NCBI GenBank assembly: GCA_943789365.1
Contig: CALSTV010000001.1
Span: forward strand, 1,736,001-1,800,000
From: an uncultured Flavobacteriaceae bacterium
GTDB taxonomy: Bacteria; Bacteroidota; Bacteroidia; Flavobacteriales; Flavobacteriaceae
Direction of reading: 5' to 3'
Length of the DNA stretch: 64,000 nucleotides
The notes beneath the pieces were generated by a model, which was not told the DNA's origin, made no database searches, and worked only from the letters and a program-made list of their open reading frames with translations. Made by a program: the position numbers and the translations under genes. This document shows, one piece after another, positions 52,379-61,686 of the stretch; position 1 is the first letter of the stretch; the number at the start of each line of letters is the position of its first letter.

Positions 52379-54679
52379 TTACTGTCCATTCAACTGCTGT
52401 AAAAACTGAAAATACTGTCCGTTATTCGGATAAAGCTCCACCAACTTAAGAGCGATATTTTTTGCCTTCTCAGGAGCGCCACTATTCGCATAATGATATG
52501 CTAAAAGGTACAATAGGTTTTCGTTATTGGGCTCTTGTTTCAATCCGCGTATGATTGTTTGTTCAGCCTTTGCAGTTTTGTGAATGCCATCGTACAATAA
52601 ACTCAAATTGTAGTACACACGCGTGTTTTCAGGCATGTATTTCGTAGCCAATTCCATTTGAACAATTGCTTCCGGAGTACGTTTGAGTTCAGCCAAAAGG
52701 AGTCCATAGGAATAATAGGTAGCGCCATACAGAGGTTCTTGCGAAATAATGGTTTTAAAAGCCGCTTCTGCCTTGTCAAACTCTTTGTTTTGGTAATATA
52801 AATTAGAAAGATTGGTACGTACAATATTGTTGATATTATCGATTTCCAAGGCGCTTTCATAGCCTTTAATGGCTTCTTGAAGCTTTCCTTTTTTAAGTGT
52901 ATAATTGGCACGATTGATACGACCGCCTACAAAATCAGAGATGACATCGAGATAGGTAAAAAACTCTTTTTTCACCTTGGCATATGACGCCTGGTATTTT
53001 TGCGGTACGGCAGCGGCATCCATGGCTCCTAAGGCGTTAAAAGCTTTTACACGTACCGAGCGTTTTTCATCGTTTAAGAGCGGTAAGAAATAGTTGAGGT
53101 ACTCTGGGTTTGCCATTTCATTCAAAGCATCTAATGAACTCGCTCTCACCAAGGGAGAAGCATCATTTAAGAAATGCAACAGGTCGTTTACAGTGATTTG
53201 ATTTCTGTAATTGCTCAATTCCTTAACGGCTGATGCCCTGGCAATTTCCGGAAAGGTTTCATCCTTTGCCAGTTGGGTCAAGGCCTCCAATGCATTGGGA
53301 GCTTGTGTTAGACCCGGAGCCAATAAATCTGAAAAATGAACATAATCAGGTTTTCCATATTGTTCTATAAACTTCTTTTCTGCCCATTCATCGTCTTTGT
53401 CGGTATGACAACCCACACAAGCATTTGGTGTACCGTATTTAACCGAAAGATCGGGTCTTGGAATACGGAAACTATGATCGCGTCTGAAATCGTTGCCCAT
53501 ATAATATTTACCCGGCATATGGCAGTTGATACACTGCGCTCCTTCAGAGCCTTTTGGGTGAAAATGATGCTTTTCGGTATCGTAAGTTTCAGGAACATGA
53601 CATTGCGCACAGAGTTTATTTCCTTCAAACTTACGCTCCAACGTATGGGCATCATGGCAATTGGTACAGGTTACATCATTGTGATACATCTTACTTTGAA
53701 CAAACGAACCATAGACATAATCTTCATCCAAAATCTGTCCGTCTTCATGGTACATATTCGCGGTGATAAGCTGTGGAAAATAGTGATCAAGCATCGTACC
53801 TTCAAAATTAAACTTGTCGGTAACCTGTTCTCTACGCATATGACAGCGCGCGCATTGGTCTACCAATTCTTTGGGACCTGTTTCTATAGTCATCTGCATG
53901 GTACCTGTATCGCGATAGGTGTCGCCCAGCGTTTTTACATCTTCCACATGTTGTTTTCCGGGGCCGTGACAAGCCTCGCAACTCACGTTGATAATTGCAA
54001 ATTTCGTGTCGTAACTATGGGTTTCTTGTGTGTAATTTTTTCGCACATTGGTAGAATGGCAATCGGCACACATATTGTTCCAGTTCAAACCACCGCGCGA
54101 CCAATGCAACCATTCTGAATGTACCACTTTAAAATCGGGGTAGAGATCGAACCATTTGTTCTTTTTCGTGTCCCAAGCCGTTCGTAAACATTGGTAATGC
54201 CCGTTTGGAAATTTTACAATATACTGTTGCAAAGGAGTCAACCCAAAAACATATTCAATTTTATAATCGTGGTTTTTTCCGTCGGGGCCTTCTGTGTTTG
54301 CATAGAATTCGCCATCTTTTGTGAAAAAGCGAGATTGTACCCCTTGGCTCTTAAACTTTTCGCCTTTAAAATCTGCTAAAATAGTTTCGCGTGTGGCAAT
54401 TTGCATGGATTTGTCATGGTGCGATCCTTGCCATTTTTCAAACTGATCTTGATGACATTCTTTACAGGATTGATCTCCTAAAAAATGTGCATCCGGAATT
54501 TGTTTGGTAGAGGTAAAAACATCTTTTTGAACTTTAGCAGGAAGTTTTTTGTAGGTTTCTTTTTTCTTGTTGTTACAGGAAATAAAAACAAAGCAAAATA
54601 TTACAATTGTATTTAGCAGAGTTATTCGTTGGAGCTTGGGTGGTGGTGTTTTCAAATCGCTGTATTTATGAGTTTTCAA
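52379..54679 (-). CDS. octahaem cytochrome c / HEAT / TPR lipoprotein
   Basis: There is no ATG before the signal peptide. Start candidates are TTG at 54679 or TTG at 54655; the latter gives a compact lipoprotein signal (KTPPPKLQRITLLNTIVIF...FISC). Eight CxxCH haem motifs follow (CKECH, CADCH, CEACH, CARCH, CTNCH, CAQCH, CINCH, CVGCH), ending near residue 435. HEAT-like repeats come next (about 455-570), then TPR units to the C-terminus (about 595-766). It would pass electrons in the periplasm or at the membrane and bind partners through the TPR region; substrate unknown. Its start overlaps the upstream nuclease gene by up to 14 bp. Confidence 0.85.
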   Translation of the reverse strand: MKTHKYSDLKTPPPKLQRITLLNTIVIFCFVFISCNNKKKETYKKLPAKVQKDVFTSTKQIPDAHFLGDQSCKECHQDQFEKWQGSHHDKSMQIATRETILADFKGEKFKSQGVQSRFFTKDGEFYANTEGPDGKNHDYKIEYVFGLTPLQQYIVKFPNGHYQCLRTAWDTKKNKWFDLYPDFKVVHSEWLHWSRGGLNWNNMCADCHSTNVRKNYTQETHSYDTKFAIINVSCEACHGPGKQHVEDVKTLGDTYRDTGTMQMTIETGPKELVDQCARCHMRREQVTDKFNFEGTMLDHYFPQLITANMYHEDGQILDEDYVYGSFVQSKMYHNDVTCTNCHDAHTLERKFEGNKLCAQCHVPETYDTEKHHFHPKGSEGAQCINCHMPGKYYMGNDFRRDHSFRIPRPDLSVKYGTPNACVGCHTDKDDEWAEKKFIEQYGKPDYVHFSDLLAPGLTQAPNALEALTQLAKDETFPEIARASAVKELSNYRNQITVNDLLHFLNDASPLVRASSLDALNEMANPEYLNYFLPLLNDEKRSVRVKAFNALGAMDAAAVPQKYQASYAKVKKEFFTYLDVISDFVGGRINRANYTLKKGKLQEAIKGYESALEIDNINNIVRTNLSNLYYQNKEFDKAEAAFKTIISQEPLYGATYYSYGLLLAELKRTPEAIVQMELATKYMPENTRVYYNLSLLYDGIHKTAKAEQTIIRGLKQEPNNENLLYLLAYHYANSGAPEKAKNIALKLVELYPNNGQYFQFLQQLNGQ

Positions 54680-55730
54680 AAAGTTCCCGAACTTTTTGTT
54701 GTAATATTTTTTTGTCTGGCAACTGTGTTTTATAGTCGGCTACCATAGTTGGCGAAAGACTTCTGCTTAAAGCATATTCTACAACCTCTAACTCTTTGTC
54801 TTTGCAGAGCAGAATTCCAATGCTTGGGTTTTCATTTTCATTTTTAACGTCTCTGTCCAGAGCTTCCAAATAAAAGTTGAGTTTTCCTAGGTGTTCAGGT
54901 TTGAATTTATCTGCTTTCAATTCAAAAGCAATCAAACATTGAAGTTTTCTATGAAAAAAAAGCAAATCTATATAAAAATCACTATTGCCAACTTGTAATT
55001 TGTATTCTTCTGAAACAAAAAGAAAATCTTTACCCAGTTCCAGAATAAAGTTTTTCATTTGTTTTAAAAGACCTTTTTTCAGGTCATTTTCGTTATACGC
55101 TGCTTTGAGATTCAGGAAATCAAATATATAATTGTCTTTGATGGTATTTCTTAACTCAGGATAAATTTCTTGTGTGGATTTAGGTTTTATTTCCGTTTCT
55201 AAAACAGTGCGTTCAAAGAGTGAAGCTGAAATTTGTCGGTCCAGTTCCTTTACCGTGTAATTCTCTTTCAAGCTTTGTTTTAGGTAAAATTCAATTTCCA
55301 GTTCTTCTTTACAGCGTGTAAAAATTGTGATATGATGCGTCCAGCTCAAACGCGCAATTGGAGCACTCCGAATATCATCTATTTTTAAATTTGTGAAATC
55401 GTCAGAGGTGTATGTAATAAGTTGAAAATCAGTGCTTTGTATTTGTGTCATCGATGATGACACAAATTCCAATTCGCGATAGACCTCATGGAATTGTTTC
55501 ATTCTATACAGGCCTCTTCTGGTAAAACCCTTAAGGTCAGGGTGTTCTGTTTTAATGAATGCCGCAAGTTCGTCTACAGTTTTACTTCCCCAATTCGAAT
55601 TTGAGATTTGTTTCGAAAGGTGTGCTCCAATATTCCAGTACAAATTAATCAGCTCTTTATTAACAGCTTTTACAGCCGTATTTTTAGAGTGATTGATAAG
55701 TGCTACAATATTTGAAAATTCCTTTTTCAT
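54666..55730 (-). CDS. PDDEXK nuclease domain protein, YhcG/DUF1016 family
   Basis: The 354-residue protein begins with the DUF1016 N-terminal helical domain (INLYWNIGAHLSKQI, LKGFTRRGLYRMKQFHEVY, LSWTHHITIFTR). The nuclease core is near residues 235-290: FYIDLLFFHRKLQCLIAFELKADKFKPEHLGKLNFYLEAL, with Asp and E-x-K (ELK). The family is widespread in accessory DNA and is thought to act on nucleic acid, often near restriction-modification or other defence genes, though none are seen here. Its 3' end overlaps the cytochrome gene start, an unlikely functional pairing, suggesting an inserted gene. Confidence 0.9.
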   Translation of the reverse strand: MKKEFSNIVALINHSKNTAVKAVNKELINLYWNIGAHLSKQISNSNWGSKTVDELAAFIKTEHPDLKGFTRRGLYRMKQFHEVYRELEFVSSSMTQIQSTDFQLITYTSDDFTNLKIDDIRSAPIARLSWTHHITIFTRCKEELEIEFYLKQSLKENYTVKELDRQISASLFERTVLETEIKPKSTQEIYPELRNTIKDNYIFDFLNLKAAYNENDLKKGLLKQMKNFILELGKDFLFVSEEYKLQVGNSDFYIDLLFFHRKLQCLIAFELKADKFKPEHLGKLNFYLEALDRDVKNENENPSIGILLCKDKELEVVEYALSRSLSPTMVADYKTQLPDKKILQQKVRELFENS

Positions 55731-55809
55731 TTTTTTTGAATTCTAAAAAACGTTTGGTTTTTAGAACGAATTGATTGTAAAGATAGGCAATGCAAAAGTA
55801 AAATCCGAA

Positions 55810-56715
55810 TTATTTCGCACAACGAAACCCTGTATTAAACAGGGAAGTATCCACCGAGTTTTTTGCTCTGAATGTTGTGGTAAAACTCTTTTCTAGCGCT
55901 TGGTCAAACATAAAACTTCCACCTCTAGTAACGCGTACATTTGGAGCCGATGGTTCTGGTGCTGGGTTGCCCGGATACGAAGCATAAACATCTTCGCACC
56001 ATTGCCAAACATTTCCGCTCATATCGGTCAAGCCTGCTGGCGTTTCACCATAATGTCCGATAGGAGAAGTGAGGGTAAACCCATCTTCTGCTTTTGCGTT
56101 TTCTATAGAAGTTCCTTGCCAAACATTGGCCATATGTTTTCCGTTTTTCAAAGGAGTTTCTCCCCATGGATAGGTGCTTGTACCTCCGTTTTTAGCGGCA
56201 AACTCCCATTCGTATTCCGTAGGCAAACGCTTTCCTGCCCATGCTGCGTAGGCTTTGGCATCATTCCAACTCACATGGGTAACCGGGTGGTTATCGAGAG
56301 ATTTCGGTTTGGTTTCTCCCAATGGGTATTCCCAATTCGTGCCTTTCAATAAGGTCCATTGCCCTTGTTCGAATATAAACACACCGGAGTCACCGTAATT
56401 GTCGGCTTCCGTTTTGTAGTTAGTCGCTTCCACAAACTTTCTAAAATCGGCAACCGAGACTAAGTTTTTATCTAAATGAAATGGGGCTACAACCGTTTCG
56501 AAAGCAGGTGCTTCGTTAGGCGCTCCTTTGTTGGAGCCAATAGCAATGGTACCTCCTTTAAAATGAACCATATTACTAACATCTGCGTTGTTTGATTTTG
56601 GGACAACGACGGTTTTTTCTGATTTTACAGGAGTTGTATTAGGTGCTTTTTTAGCGGGTTCTTTACAGGCGGTAACAATGAGCAAAAGACTGCAAATGGC
56701 AATAGGTAACTTCAT
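55810..56715 (-). CDS. formylglycine-generating-enzyme-like (SUMF1/EgtB fold) lipoprotein lacking the catalytic cysteines
   Basis: The 301-residue protein has a lipoprotein signal (MKLPIAICSLLLIVTAC) and a complete FGE-sulfatase fold: MVHFKGGTIAIGSNKGAPNEAP, VTHVSWNDAKAYAAWAGKRLPTEYEWEFAAKNG, DMSGNVWQWCEDVY, VTRGGSFMF and GFRCAK. True FGEs have two active Cys a few residues after RGGS (RGGS-L-C-x4-C). Here the sequence is RGGSFMFDQALEKSF with no cysteine. It is therefore unlikely to mature the nearby sulfatases, and may be a structural or binding paralogue. Confidence 0.88.
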   Translation of the reverse strand: MKLPIAICSLLLIVTACKEPAKKAPNTTPVKSEKTVVVPKSNNADVSNMVHFKGGTIAIGSNKGAPNEAPAFETVVAPFHLDKNLVSVADFRKFVEATNYKTEADNYGDSGVFIFEQGQWTLLKGTNWEYPLGETKPKSLDNHPVTHVSWNDAKAYAAWAGKRLPTEYEWEFAAKNGGTSTYPWGETPLKNGKHMANVWQGTSIENAKAEDGFTLTSPIGHYGETPAGLTDMSGNVWQWCEDVYASYPGNPAPEPSAPNVRVTRGGSFMFDQALEKSFTTTFRAKNSVDTSLFNTGFRCAK

Positions 56716-56854
56716 GATGTTGAAAGTAAAATTAATTGTATCTGCAATATTAATTTATTTATTTGTAAGTGGACGGTTCCTAAAGATTTTATTTTTCAAT
56801 AAAAAGCAATTTTTAGCGTTCTAGATTCTTTATTTTTGATAAAAATTTTTAGCG

Positions 56855-57451
56855 ATGGACGATTTTATTTTTTACTTCAAACTAGGGCTTAATCATGTTT
56901 TGGACTTACAAGCCTATGATCATGTTTTGTTCTTGATTGTTTTGGTAGTTGGATATACACTTAAACAGTGGAAAGAATTGTTGTGGTTGGTCACTGCTTT
57001 TACGCTAGGACATACCTTGACACTGGCTTTATCGACCTATAAAATAATTTCAGTAAACGCTGCAATTGTAGAGTTTCTAATTCCGGCAACAATTGTGTTC
57101 ACGGCAATACTCAATTTGTTTTCTGGAGGAAAATCTTCAGGTATCTCTAAGTTAATTGTATTTCTTTCTTTTTGTTTTGGTTGGATTCACGGTCTTGGGT
57201 TTTCGAACTATTTTAAAATGCTGATGTCGGGATCTGACAGTAAATTTGTGCAATTGATAGAATTTTCATTAGGAATTGAAGTAGCTCAATTGGTAATTGT
57301 GGTACTCATAAGCGCTGGCTACTTTCTTTTTCATACGATTCTAAAAGTTTCTAAGCGCGACTGGGTGTTGGTACTATCCTCCATAGTCATTGGTGTTGCA
57401 ATTCCTATGCTTGTAGCACGTTATGACGACTTTATCCGGCAGTTGTTATAA
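56855..57451 (+). CDS. HupE/UreJ-family membrane protein
   Basis: The 198-residue integral membrane protein has about six helices. Conserved features are LNHVLDLQAYDHVLFLIVLV near the start, LVTAFTLGHTLTLALS with membrane His, and CFGWIHGLGFSNYFKML. HupE/UreJ proteins are thought to carry nickel or another metal, often beside hydrogenase or urease genes, but no such enzyme is in the window. It is a single gene divergent from the FGE-like gene. Confidence 0.87.
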   Translation: MDDFIFYFKLGLNHVLDLQAYDHVLFLIVLVVGYTLKQWKELLWLVTAFTLGHTLTLALSTYKIISVNAAIVEFLIPATIVFTAILNLFSGGKSSGISKLIVFLSFCFGWIHGLGFSNYFKMLMSGSDSKFVQLIEFSLGIEVAQLVIVVLISAGYFLFHTILKVSKRDWVLVLSSIVIGVAIPMLVARYDDFIRQLL

Positions 57452-57525
57452 TTTATAGTCGCTTAGTTTCTTGGCATTTCCCTTAAGATTCACGATTTTT
57501 GTTTTCCAATTCTAAAAAAAGCTTC

Positions 57526-57972
57526 ATGCAAGAGGTAGAAGTACAAGCTAAAAAACAACTTAAATACGATACTGCATACATCAATATGGCCTTTGAATGG
57601 GGTAAATTGTCGCATTGCAAACGCAAGCAAGTAGGTGCATTGATTGTAAAGGGAAGAATGATTATTTCCGATGGTTTCAATGGCGCTCCTACCGGTTTTG
57701 ACAATTGTTGTGAAAATGAAAATGGAGAAACCAAATGGATGGTCTTGCATGCAGAAGCCAATGCAATTTTAAAAGTAGCGGCCTCAACCCAATCTTCAAA
57801 AGGAGCTACGTTGTACATTACCTTATCTCCATGTCGCGATTGTAGCAAATTGATTTTACAAGCAGGAATAACACGTGTGGTATATGCCAGAGCGTATAAA
57901 GACCTGTCTGGTGTCGATTTTTTAAAGCAAGCTGGCATTGAGGTTTATCATATTCCGGGCTATGAAGAATAA
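57526..57972 (+). CDS. deoxycytidylate (dCMP) deaminase family protein
   Basis: I set the start at ATG 57526 (MQEVEVQAKKQLKYDTAY); a TTG at 57499 is possible. The 148-residue zinc enzyme converts dCMP to dUMP for dTMP synthesis. The zinc and catalytic motif HAEANAIL (His ligand, catalytic Glu) and the PCRDC pair are intact, with the usual CKRKQVGALIVK...DGFNGAPTGFDN substrate region. It overlaps the S41 protease gene by 11 bp, so the two are coupled. Confidence 0.9.
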   Translation: MQEVEVQAKKQLKYDTAYINMAFEWGKLSHCKRKQVGALIVKGRMIISDGFNGAPTGFDNCCENENGETKWMVLHAEANAILKVAASTQSSKGATLYITLSPCRDCSKLILQAGITRVVYARAYKDLSGVDFLKQAGIEVYHIPGYEE

Positions 57973-59539
57973 AAACAACTTGCCGCTATATCTTGGACTT
58001 TCATTGGCAATTGGTGTTTTAATTGGTGGTTTTTTTAATTTTCCAAATGTAAACTCCTCTGTTTTTGGAACAACCGATAGCAATCAAAAAATTCAAAAAC
58101 TCTTGACATTTATTGAACAAGAGTATGTGGATAAAGTAGATACAGAGGTGTTATTAGACAATGTAATTGCTGATTTGTTAGGGAAATTAGACCCACATTC
58201 TGTGTACTTTCCAAAAGATGAGTTTTTGGCCAATAAAGAAAATCTTCAAGGAAATTTTGAAGGTATCGGAGTTCAGTTTTCAATGCATAAGGATACTTTG
58301 GTGGTAACCCATGTGTTGAAAGGGGGGCCTTCTGAAGGAGCTGGGATTCTTGCAGGAGACCGAATTTTAGTAGCCAACCAAGACACGCTATTCAATAAAA
58401 ATTTATCAAATTTAGATATAGTAAAAGTACTAAAAGGACCCGCAAATACCCCTGTAGCATTGAGTGTTTATAGAAAAGACAATGAGGCTTTGTTGACATT
58501 TAATTTGGAGAGAAATAAGGTGGCCATTCAAAGTGCGGAGGTAGCCTATATGTTGACGGATCAGCTGGGCTATGTAAAATTAGATCGCTTTGCTATGACC
58601 TCTTTTCAAGAACTGCAACAACAATTGGTTGCACTCAAAAAAGAAGGAGCCACAAATTTGATTTTGGATTTACGTCAAAACGGTGGCGGTTATATACATA
58701 TCGCCAATCAAATTGCAGATCAGTTTTTGTCGGAAGGAAAACTCATTGTGTTTACAGAAAACAACAAAGGCGTTAAGGAGGAATTTTATGCCACGGATAA
58801 AGGGGTGTTTCAAAAAGGAAAAGTATATGTGCTCATTGATGAAGGCTCGGCGTCTGCAAGTGAAATTGTTGCTGGAGCCTTGCAAGATAATGATATAGGG
58901 ACTATTGTTGGAAGACGTTCCTTTGGAAAGGGACTGGTTCAGGAAGAAATGAAGTTGGGTGATGGTTCTGCGGTACGTTTGACCATAGCTAGGTATTTTA
59001 CACCTACCGGAAGAAGTATTCAGAAACCTTATAAAATGAACGATGCACAAGGTTATGCGCTCGATTATCAAAACAGGCTTTTGAATGGGGAATTGTTATC
59101 CAAAGACAGCATTAAAGTAACCGACTCTCTAAAATTTACCACAGCAAAAGGAAAAGTTGTGTATGGGGGAGGAGGCATTATTCCAGATGTATTTGTAGCG
59201 GTGGACACCACGAGGTATATTGAGAACCGGTATTTTATGAAAATAAATGACTTTACTTTTGCTTACGCCGACACGCATCGCAAAGCATTGTTGACAAAAG
59301 GTTTTACTTCTTTTGAACGGGAATACGATGCAAATACCAAGGTGTTGAATGCCTATATACACAAGTTTAAAACCGAAAAGTGGAAATTAAATAGCAAACA
59401 AAAACACATACTCAATCATTATTTAAAAGCATTGATTACAAGACAAGTATTTGGAGAAACGGCATTTTATAAAGTAACGAATACTGAAGATGTCATGATT
59501 TCGAAAATTTTGGAATTGGAAGCGGCTTTTATGGATTGA
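57962..59539 (+). CDS. S41-family C-terminal processing peptidase
   Basis: The start is ATG 57962 (MKNKNNLPLYLGLSLAIGVLIG), inside the end of the deaminase gene. The 525-residue protein has an N-terminal anchor, a helical region with LLGKLDPHSVYFPKDE, and a PDZ domain (about 85-165; GIGVQFSMHKDTLVVTHVLKGGPSEGAG). The catalytic core follows with LDLRQNGGGY, Ser in DEGSASASEIVAGALQDN and Lys in GRRSFGKGLVQE, so the Ser-Lys dyad is present. It degrades or trims periplasmic proteins with a tail-recognising PDZ. The C-terminal about 100 residues are helical and charged. Confidence 0.92.
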   Translation: MKNKNNLPLYLGLSLAIGVLIGGFFNFPNVNSSVFGTTDSNQKIQKLLTFIEQEYVDKVDTEVLLDNVIADLLGKLDPHSVYFPKDEFLANKENLQGNFEGIGVQFSMHKDTLVVTHVLKGGPSEGAGILAGDRILVANQDTLFNKNLSNLDIVKVLKGPANTPVALSVYRKDNEALLTFNLERNKVAIQSAEVAYMLTDQLGYVKLDRFAMTSFQELQQQLVALKKEGATNLILDLRQNGGGYIHIANQIADQFLSEGKLIVFTENNKGVKEEFYATDKGVFQKGKVYVLIDEGSASASEIVAGALQDNDIGTIVGRRSFGKGLVQEEMKLGDGSAVRLTIARYFTPTGRSIQKPYKMNDAQGYALDYQNRLLNGELLSKDSIKVTDSLKFTTAKGKVVYGGGGIIPDVFVAVDTTRYIENRYFMKINDFTFAYADTHRKALLTKGFTSFEREYDANTKVLNAYIHKFKTEKWKLNSKQKHILNHYLKALITRQVFGETAFYKVTNTEDVMISKILELEAAFMD

Positions 59540-59579
59540 CATTGTAAAAACATATATTTGTAATTCAAAACAGAAACTA

Positions 59580-60338
59580 GTGACCAAAAACAAAAAAATA
59601 TATTTTGCTTCTGACCAGCACTTTGGAGCCCCAACAGCTGAAAAAAGTAAATTAAGAGAGCAAAAGTTTGTACGTTGGTTAGACACAGTGAAAACAGATG
59701 CCGAATGCATTTTTTTAGTAGGTGATTTGTTTGACTTCTGGTTTGAATACAAAACAGTGGTACCAAAAGGATTTGTACGTGTATTAGGGAAACTTGCTGA
59801 AATTCGTGACAGTGGCATACCGATCTACTTTTTTGTAGGGAATCACGACTTGTGGATGGAAGATTATTTTGAAAAGGAATTAAATATCCCTGTGTACCAC
59901 AAGCCAAAAGAGTTTACTTTTCACAACAAAACCTTTTTAATTGGACATGGTGACGGTTTAGGGCCTGGTGATTTAGGGTATAAACGAATGAAAAAAGTAT
60001 TTACCAATCCTTTTTGTAAATGGTTGTTTCGTTGGTTGCATCCTGATGTAGGTGTTGCACTTGCCCAGTACCTATCTGTTAAGAATAAGCTTATTTCTGG
60101 CGATGAGGATGTCGTGTATTTAGGAGATGAAAAAGAATGGCTGGTTCAATATTCCAAAGAAATCTTAAAATCTAAACATTTCGATTATTTTATTTTTGGA
60201 CACCGACACTTGCCTATGACCTTAGATCTTGGCAGCGATGCTACGTATATCAATTTAGGGGATTGGATACATTATTTTACCTATGGTGTGTTTGACGGTG
60301 AAAACATGGAACTACAACCTTTCGAAAAAGAGAAATAA
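59580..60338 (+). CDS. UDP-2,3-diacylglucosamine diphosphatase (LpxH-like)
   Basis: The gene starts with GTG at 59580 (no suitable ATG). The 252-residue calcineurin-type metallophosphatase has motifs SDQHFG, GDLFDFWFEY, GNHDLWM, HGDGLGPGD and FGHRHLP. The DLFDFWFEY and DGLGPGDLGYKRMKKVF patterns fit LpxH, which removes UMP from UDP-diacylglucosamine in lipid A synthesis at the inner membrane. It follows the protease gene by 40 bp and ends at a strong terminator. Confidence 0.9.
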   Translation: MTKNKKIYFASDQHFGAPTAEKSKLREQKFVRWLDTVKTDAECIFLVGDLFDFWFEYKTVVPKGFVRVLGKLAEIRDSGIPIYFFVGNHDLWMEDYFEKELNIPVYHKPKEFTFHNKTFLIGHGDGLGPGDLGYKRMKKVFTNPFCKWLFRWLHPDVGVALAQYLSVKNKLISGDEDVVYLGDEKEWLVQYSKEILKSKHFDYFIFGHRHLPMTLDLGSDATYINLGDWIHYFTYGVFDGENMELQPFEKEK

Positions 60339-60352
60339 AAACCTATAAAAGC

Positions 60353-60385
60353 AAAAAAAGGAGCCTTTAAAAGGCTCCTTTTTTT
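60353..60385 (+). terminator. rho-independent terminator after the LpxH-like gene
   Basis: AGGAGCCT and AGGCTCCT pair around a 5-nt loop, with an A7 run before and T7 after, giving an extended stem, 15 bp past the stop. The following gap to 60634 holds the moxR promoter region and no gene. Confidence 0.88.
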
Positions 60386-60581
60386 ATGTTAGTTTGTTTA
60401 GTTAATTTGTGTTTGGTTGCTACAAATATTGTTAAAATTATTCACAATACAAAAAAATGATAACATTTTTTTAACATAAAATGCTCACCCTAAATTAGTT
60501 TCTTAATTTTTCGGTCTGAAATACGAGTATTTCCCTAGGCTTCTTTAACCAAATTTTAACAATAAGATTGGAGTAAAAGAT

Positions 60582-60589
60582 TAGTTTTG
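60582..60589 (+). promoter_or_regulatory. -7 promoter box TAGTTTTG of the moxR operon
   Basis: It fits TAnnTTTG and lies 45 bp before the moxR ATG. A TTG lies 11 bp upstream, closer than the usual -33 spacing. Confidence 0.4.
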
Positions 60590-60634
60590 TGAATCGCAAC
60601 AAATAGAAATCCACCATCATAATATTCAATATAC

Positions 60635-61639
60635 ATGGAAGATCAAAACACGAGTGTAGACATAAGAGCCATCAATGAGAAGATAGAAAAGGAAAGCGCT
60701 TTTATAGATTTGTTAAAAGCTGAAATGAATAAAGTAATCGTAGGGCAGAAACAAATGGTCGATCGTTTGCTGATTGGGCTACTAGGAAATGGCCATATAT
60801 TATTAGAAGGAGTTCCTGGTTTGGCCAAAACCTTGGCAATTAACACCCTTTCAAAAGCGGTGGATGGAAACTTTAGTAGAATTCAGTTTACGCCAGATTT
60901 ACTGCCAGCAGATGTTGTAGGAACTATGATCTACAATATGAAAGAAAACAATTTTGAGATTAAAAAAGGACCTATTTTTGCAAACTTTGTATTGGCAGAT
61001 GAAATCAATCGTGCACCTGCGAAAGTGCAATCAGCCTTGTTAGAAGCAATGCAAGAGAGACAAGTTACTATTGGTGATGAAACTTTTCCTTTGCAAGAAC
61101 CTTTTTTGGTAATGGCAACACAAAACCCGGTAGAACAAGAAGGAACCTACACATTACCTGAAGCACAGGTGGATCGTTTTATGCTAAAGGTTGTGATCGA
61201 TTACCCAAAGCTAGAAGAAGAGCAAATGATCATGCGTCAAAACCTAAACGGCGGTTTTGCTAAAGTAAACCCAGTGGTTTCTTTGGAACAGATTGTAAAA
61301 GCAAGAGCTTCTGTAAAAGAAGTATATATGGATGAAAAGATTGAAAAATACATACTCGATATTATTTTTGCAACACGTTTCCCAGAAAAATATAACCTGT
61401 CTGATTTAAAGCCTTTGATTAGTTTTGGGGCTTCTCCTCGTGGAAGTATCAGTTTGGCACAAGCAGCAAAATGCTATGCGTTTATCAAGAGAAGAGGGTA
61501 TGTAATACCAGAAGACGTTAGAGCGGTAGTCTATGATATACTGCGCCATAGAATAGGAATCACCTATGAAGCGGAAGCCGAAAACATCAATTCTGTAGAT
61601 ATTATCAATAAAATTGTAAATGAGATAGAAGTGCCATAG
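60635..61639 (+). CDS. MoxR-family AAA+ ATPase
   Basis: The 334-residue ATPase has Walker A GVPGLAKT at about 67-74, Walker B FVLADEINRAPAKVQSALLEAMQERQVT, a sensor segment MATQNPVEQEGTYTLPEAQVDRF and a C-terminal lid. MoxR proteins act as chaperones for VWA-domain partners at the envelope. It heads the usual moxR, DUF58, BatD-type cluster, here interrupted by a short four-helix-bundle gene flanked by inverted repeats. The promoter box is at 60582. Confidence 0.93.
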   Translation: MEDQNTSVDIRAINEKIEKESAFIDLLKAEMNKVIVGQKQMVDRLLIGLLGNGHILLEGVPGLAKTLAINTLSKAVDGNFSRIQFTPDLLPADVVGTMIYNMKENNFEIKKGPIFANFVLADEINRAPAKVQSALLEAMQERQVTIGDETFPLQEPFLVMATQNPVEQEGTYTLPEAQVDRFMLKVVIDYPKLEEEQMIMRQNLNGGFAKVNPVVSLEQIVKARASVKEVYMDEKIEKYILDIIFATRFPEKYNLSDLKPLISFGASPRGSISLAQAAKCYAFIKRRGYVIPEDVRAVVYDILRHRIGITYEAEAENINSVDIINKIVNEIEVP

Positions 61640-61646
61640 AATTTTG

Positions 61647-61665
61647 TAACTGTTGAATTGTTGAA
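61647..61665. repeat. left inverted repeat flanking the four-helix-bundle remnant
   Basis: TAACTGTTGAATTGTTGAA is complementary in 17 of 19 positions to TTTAACAATCCAACAGTTA at 61896-61914. The pair brackets the short gene between moxR and the DUF58 gene. Confidence 0.6.
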
Positions 61666-61686
61666 ACGTTTAAAAGAGGTCTTGCT

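Noticed and set aside
53336-54118. 260-residue plus-strand open frame
   Set aside because: It lies wholly antisense to the octahaem cytochrome gene, whose haem motifs are unmistakable.
55810-56715. Functional sulfatase-activating FGE
   Set aside because: The two-cysteine segment required for oxidation of the sulfatase Cys is missing.
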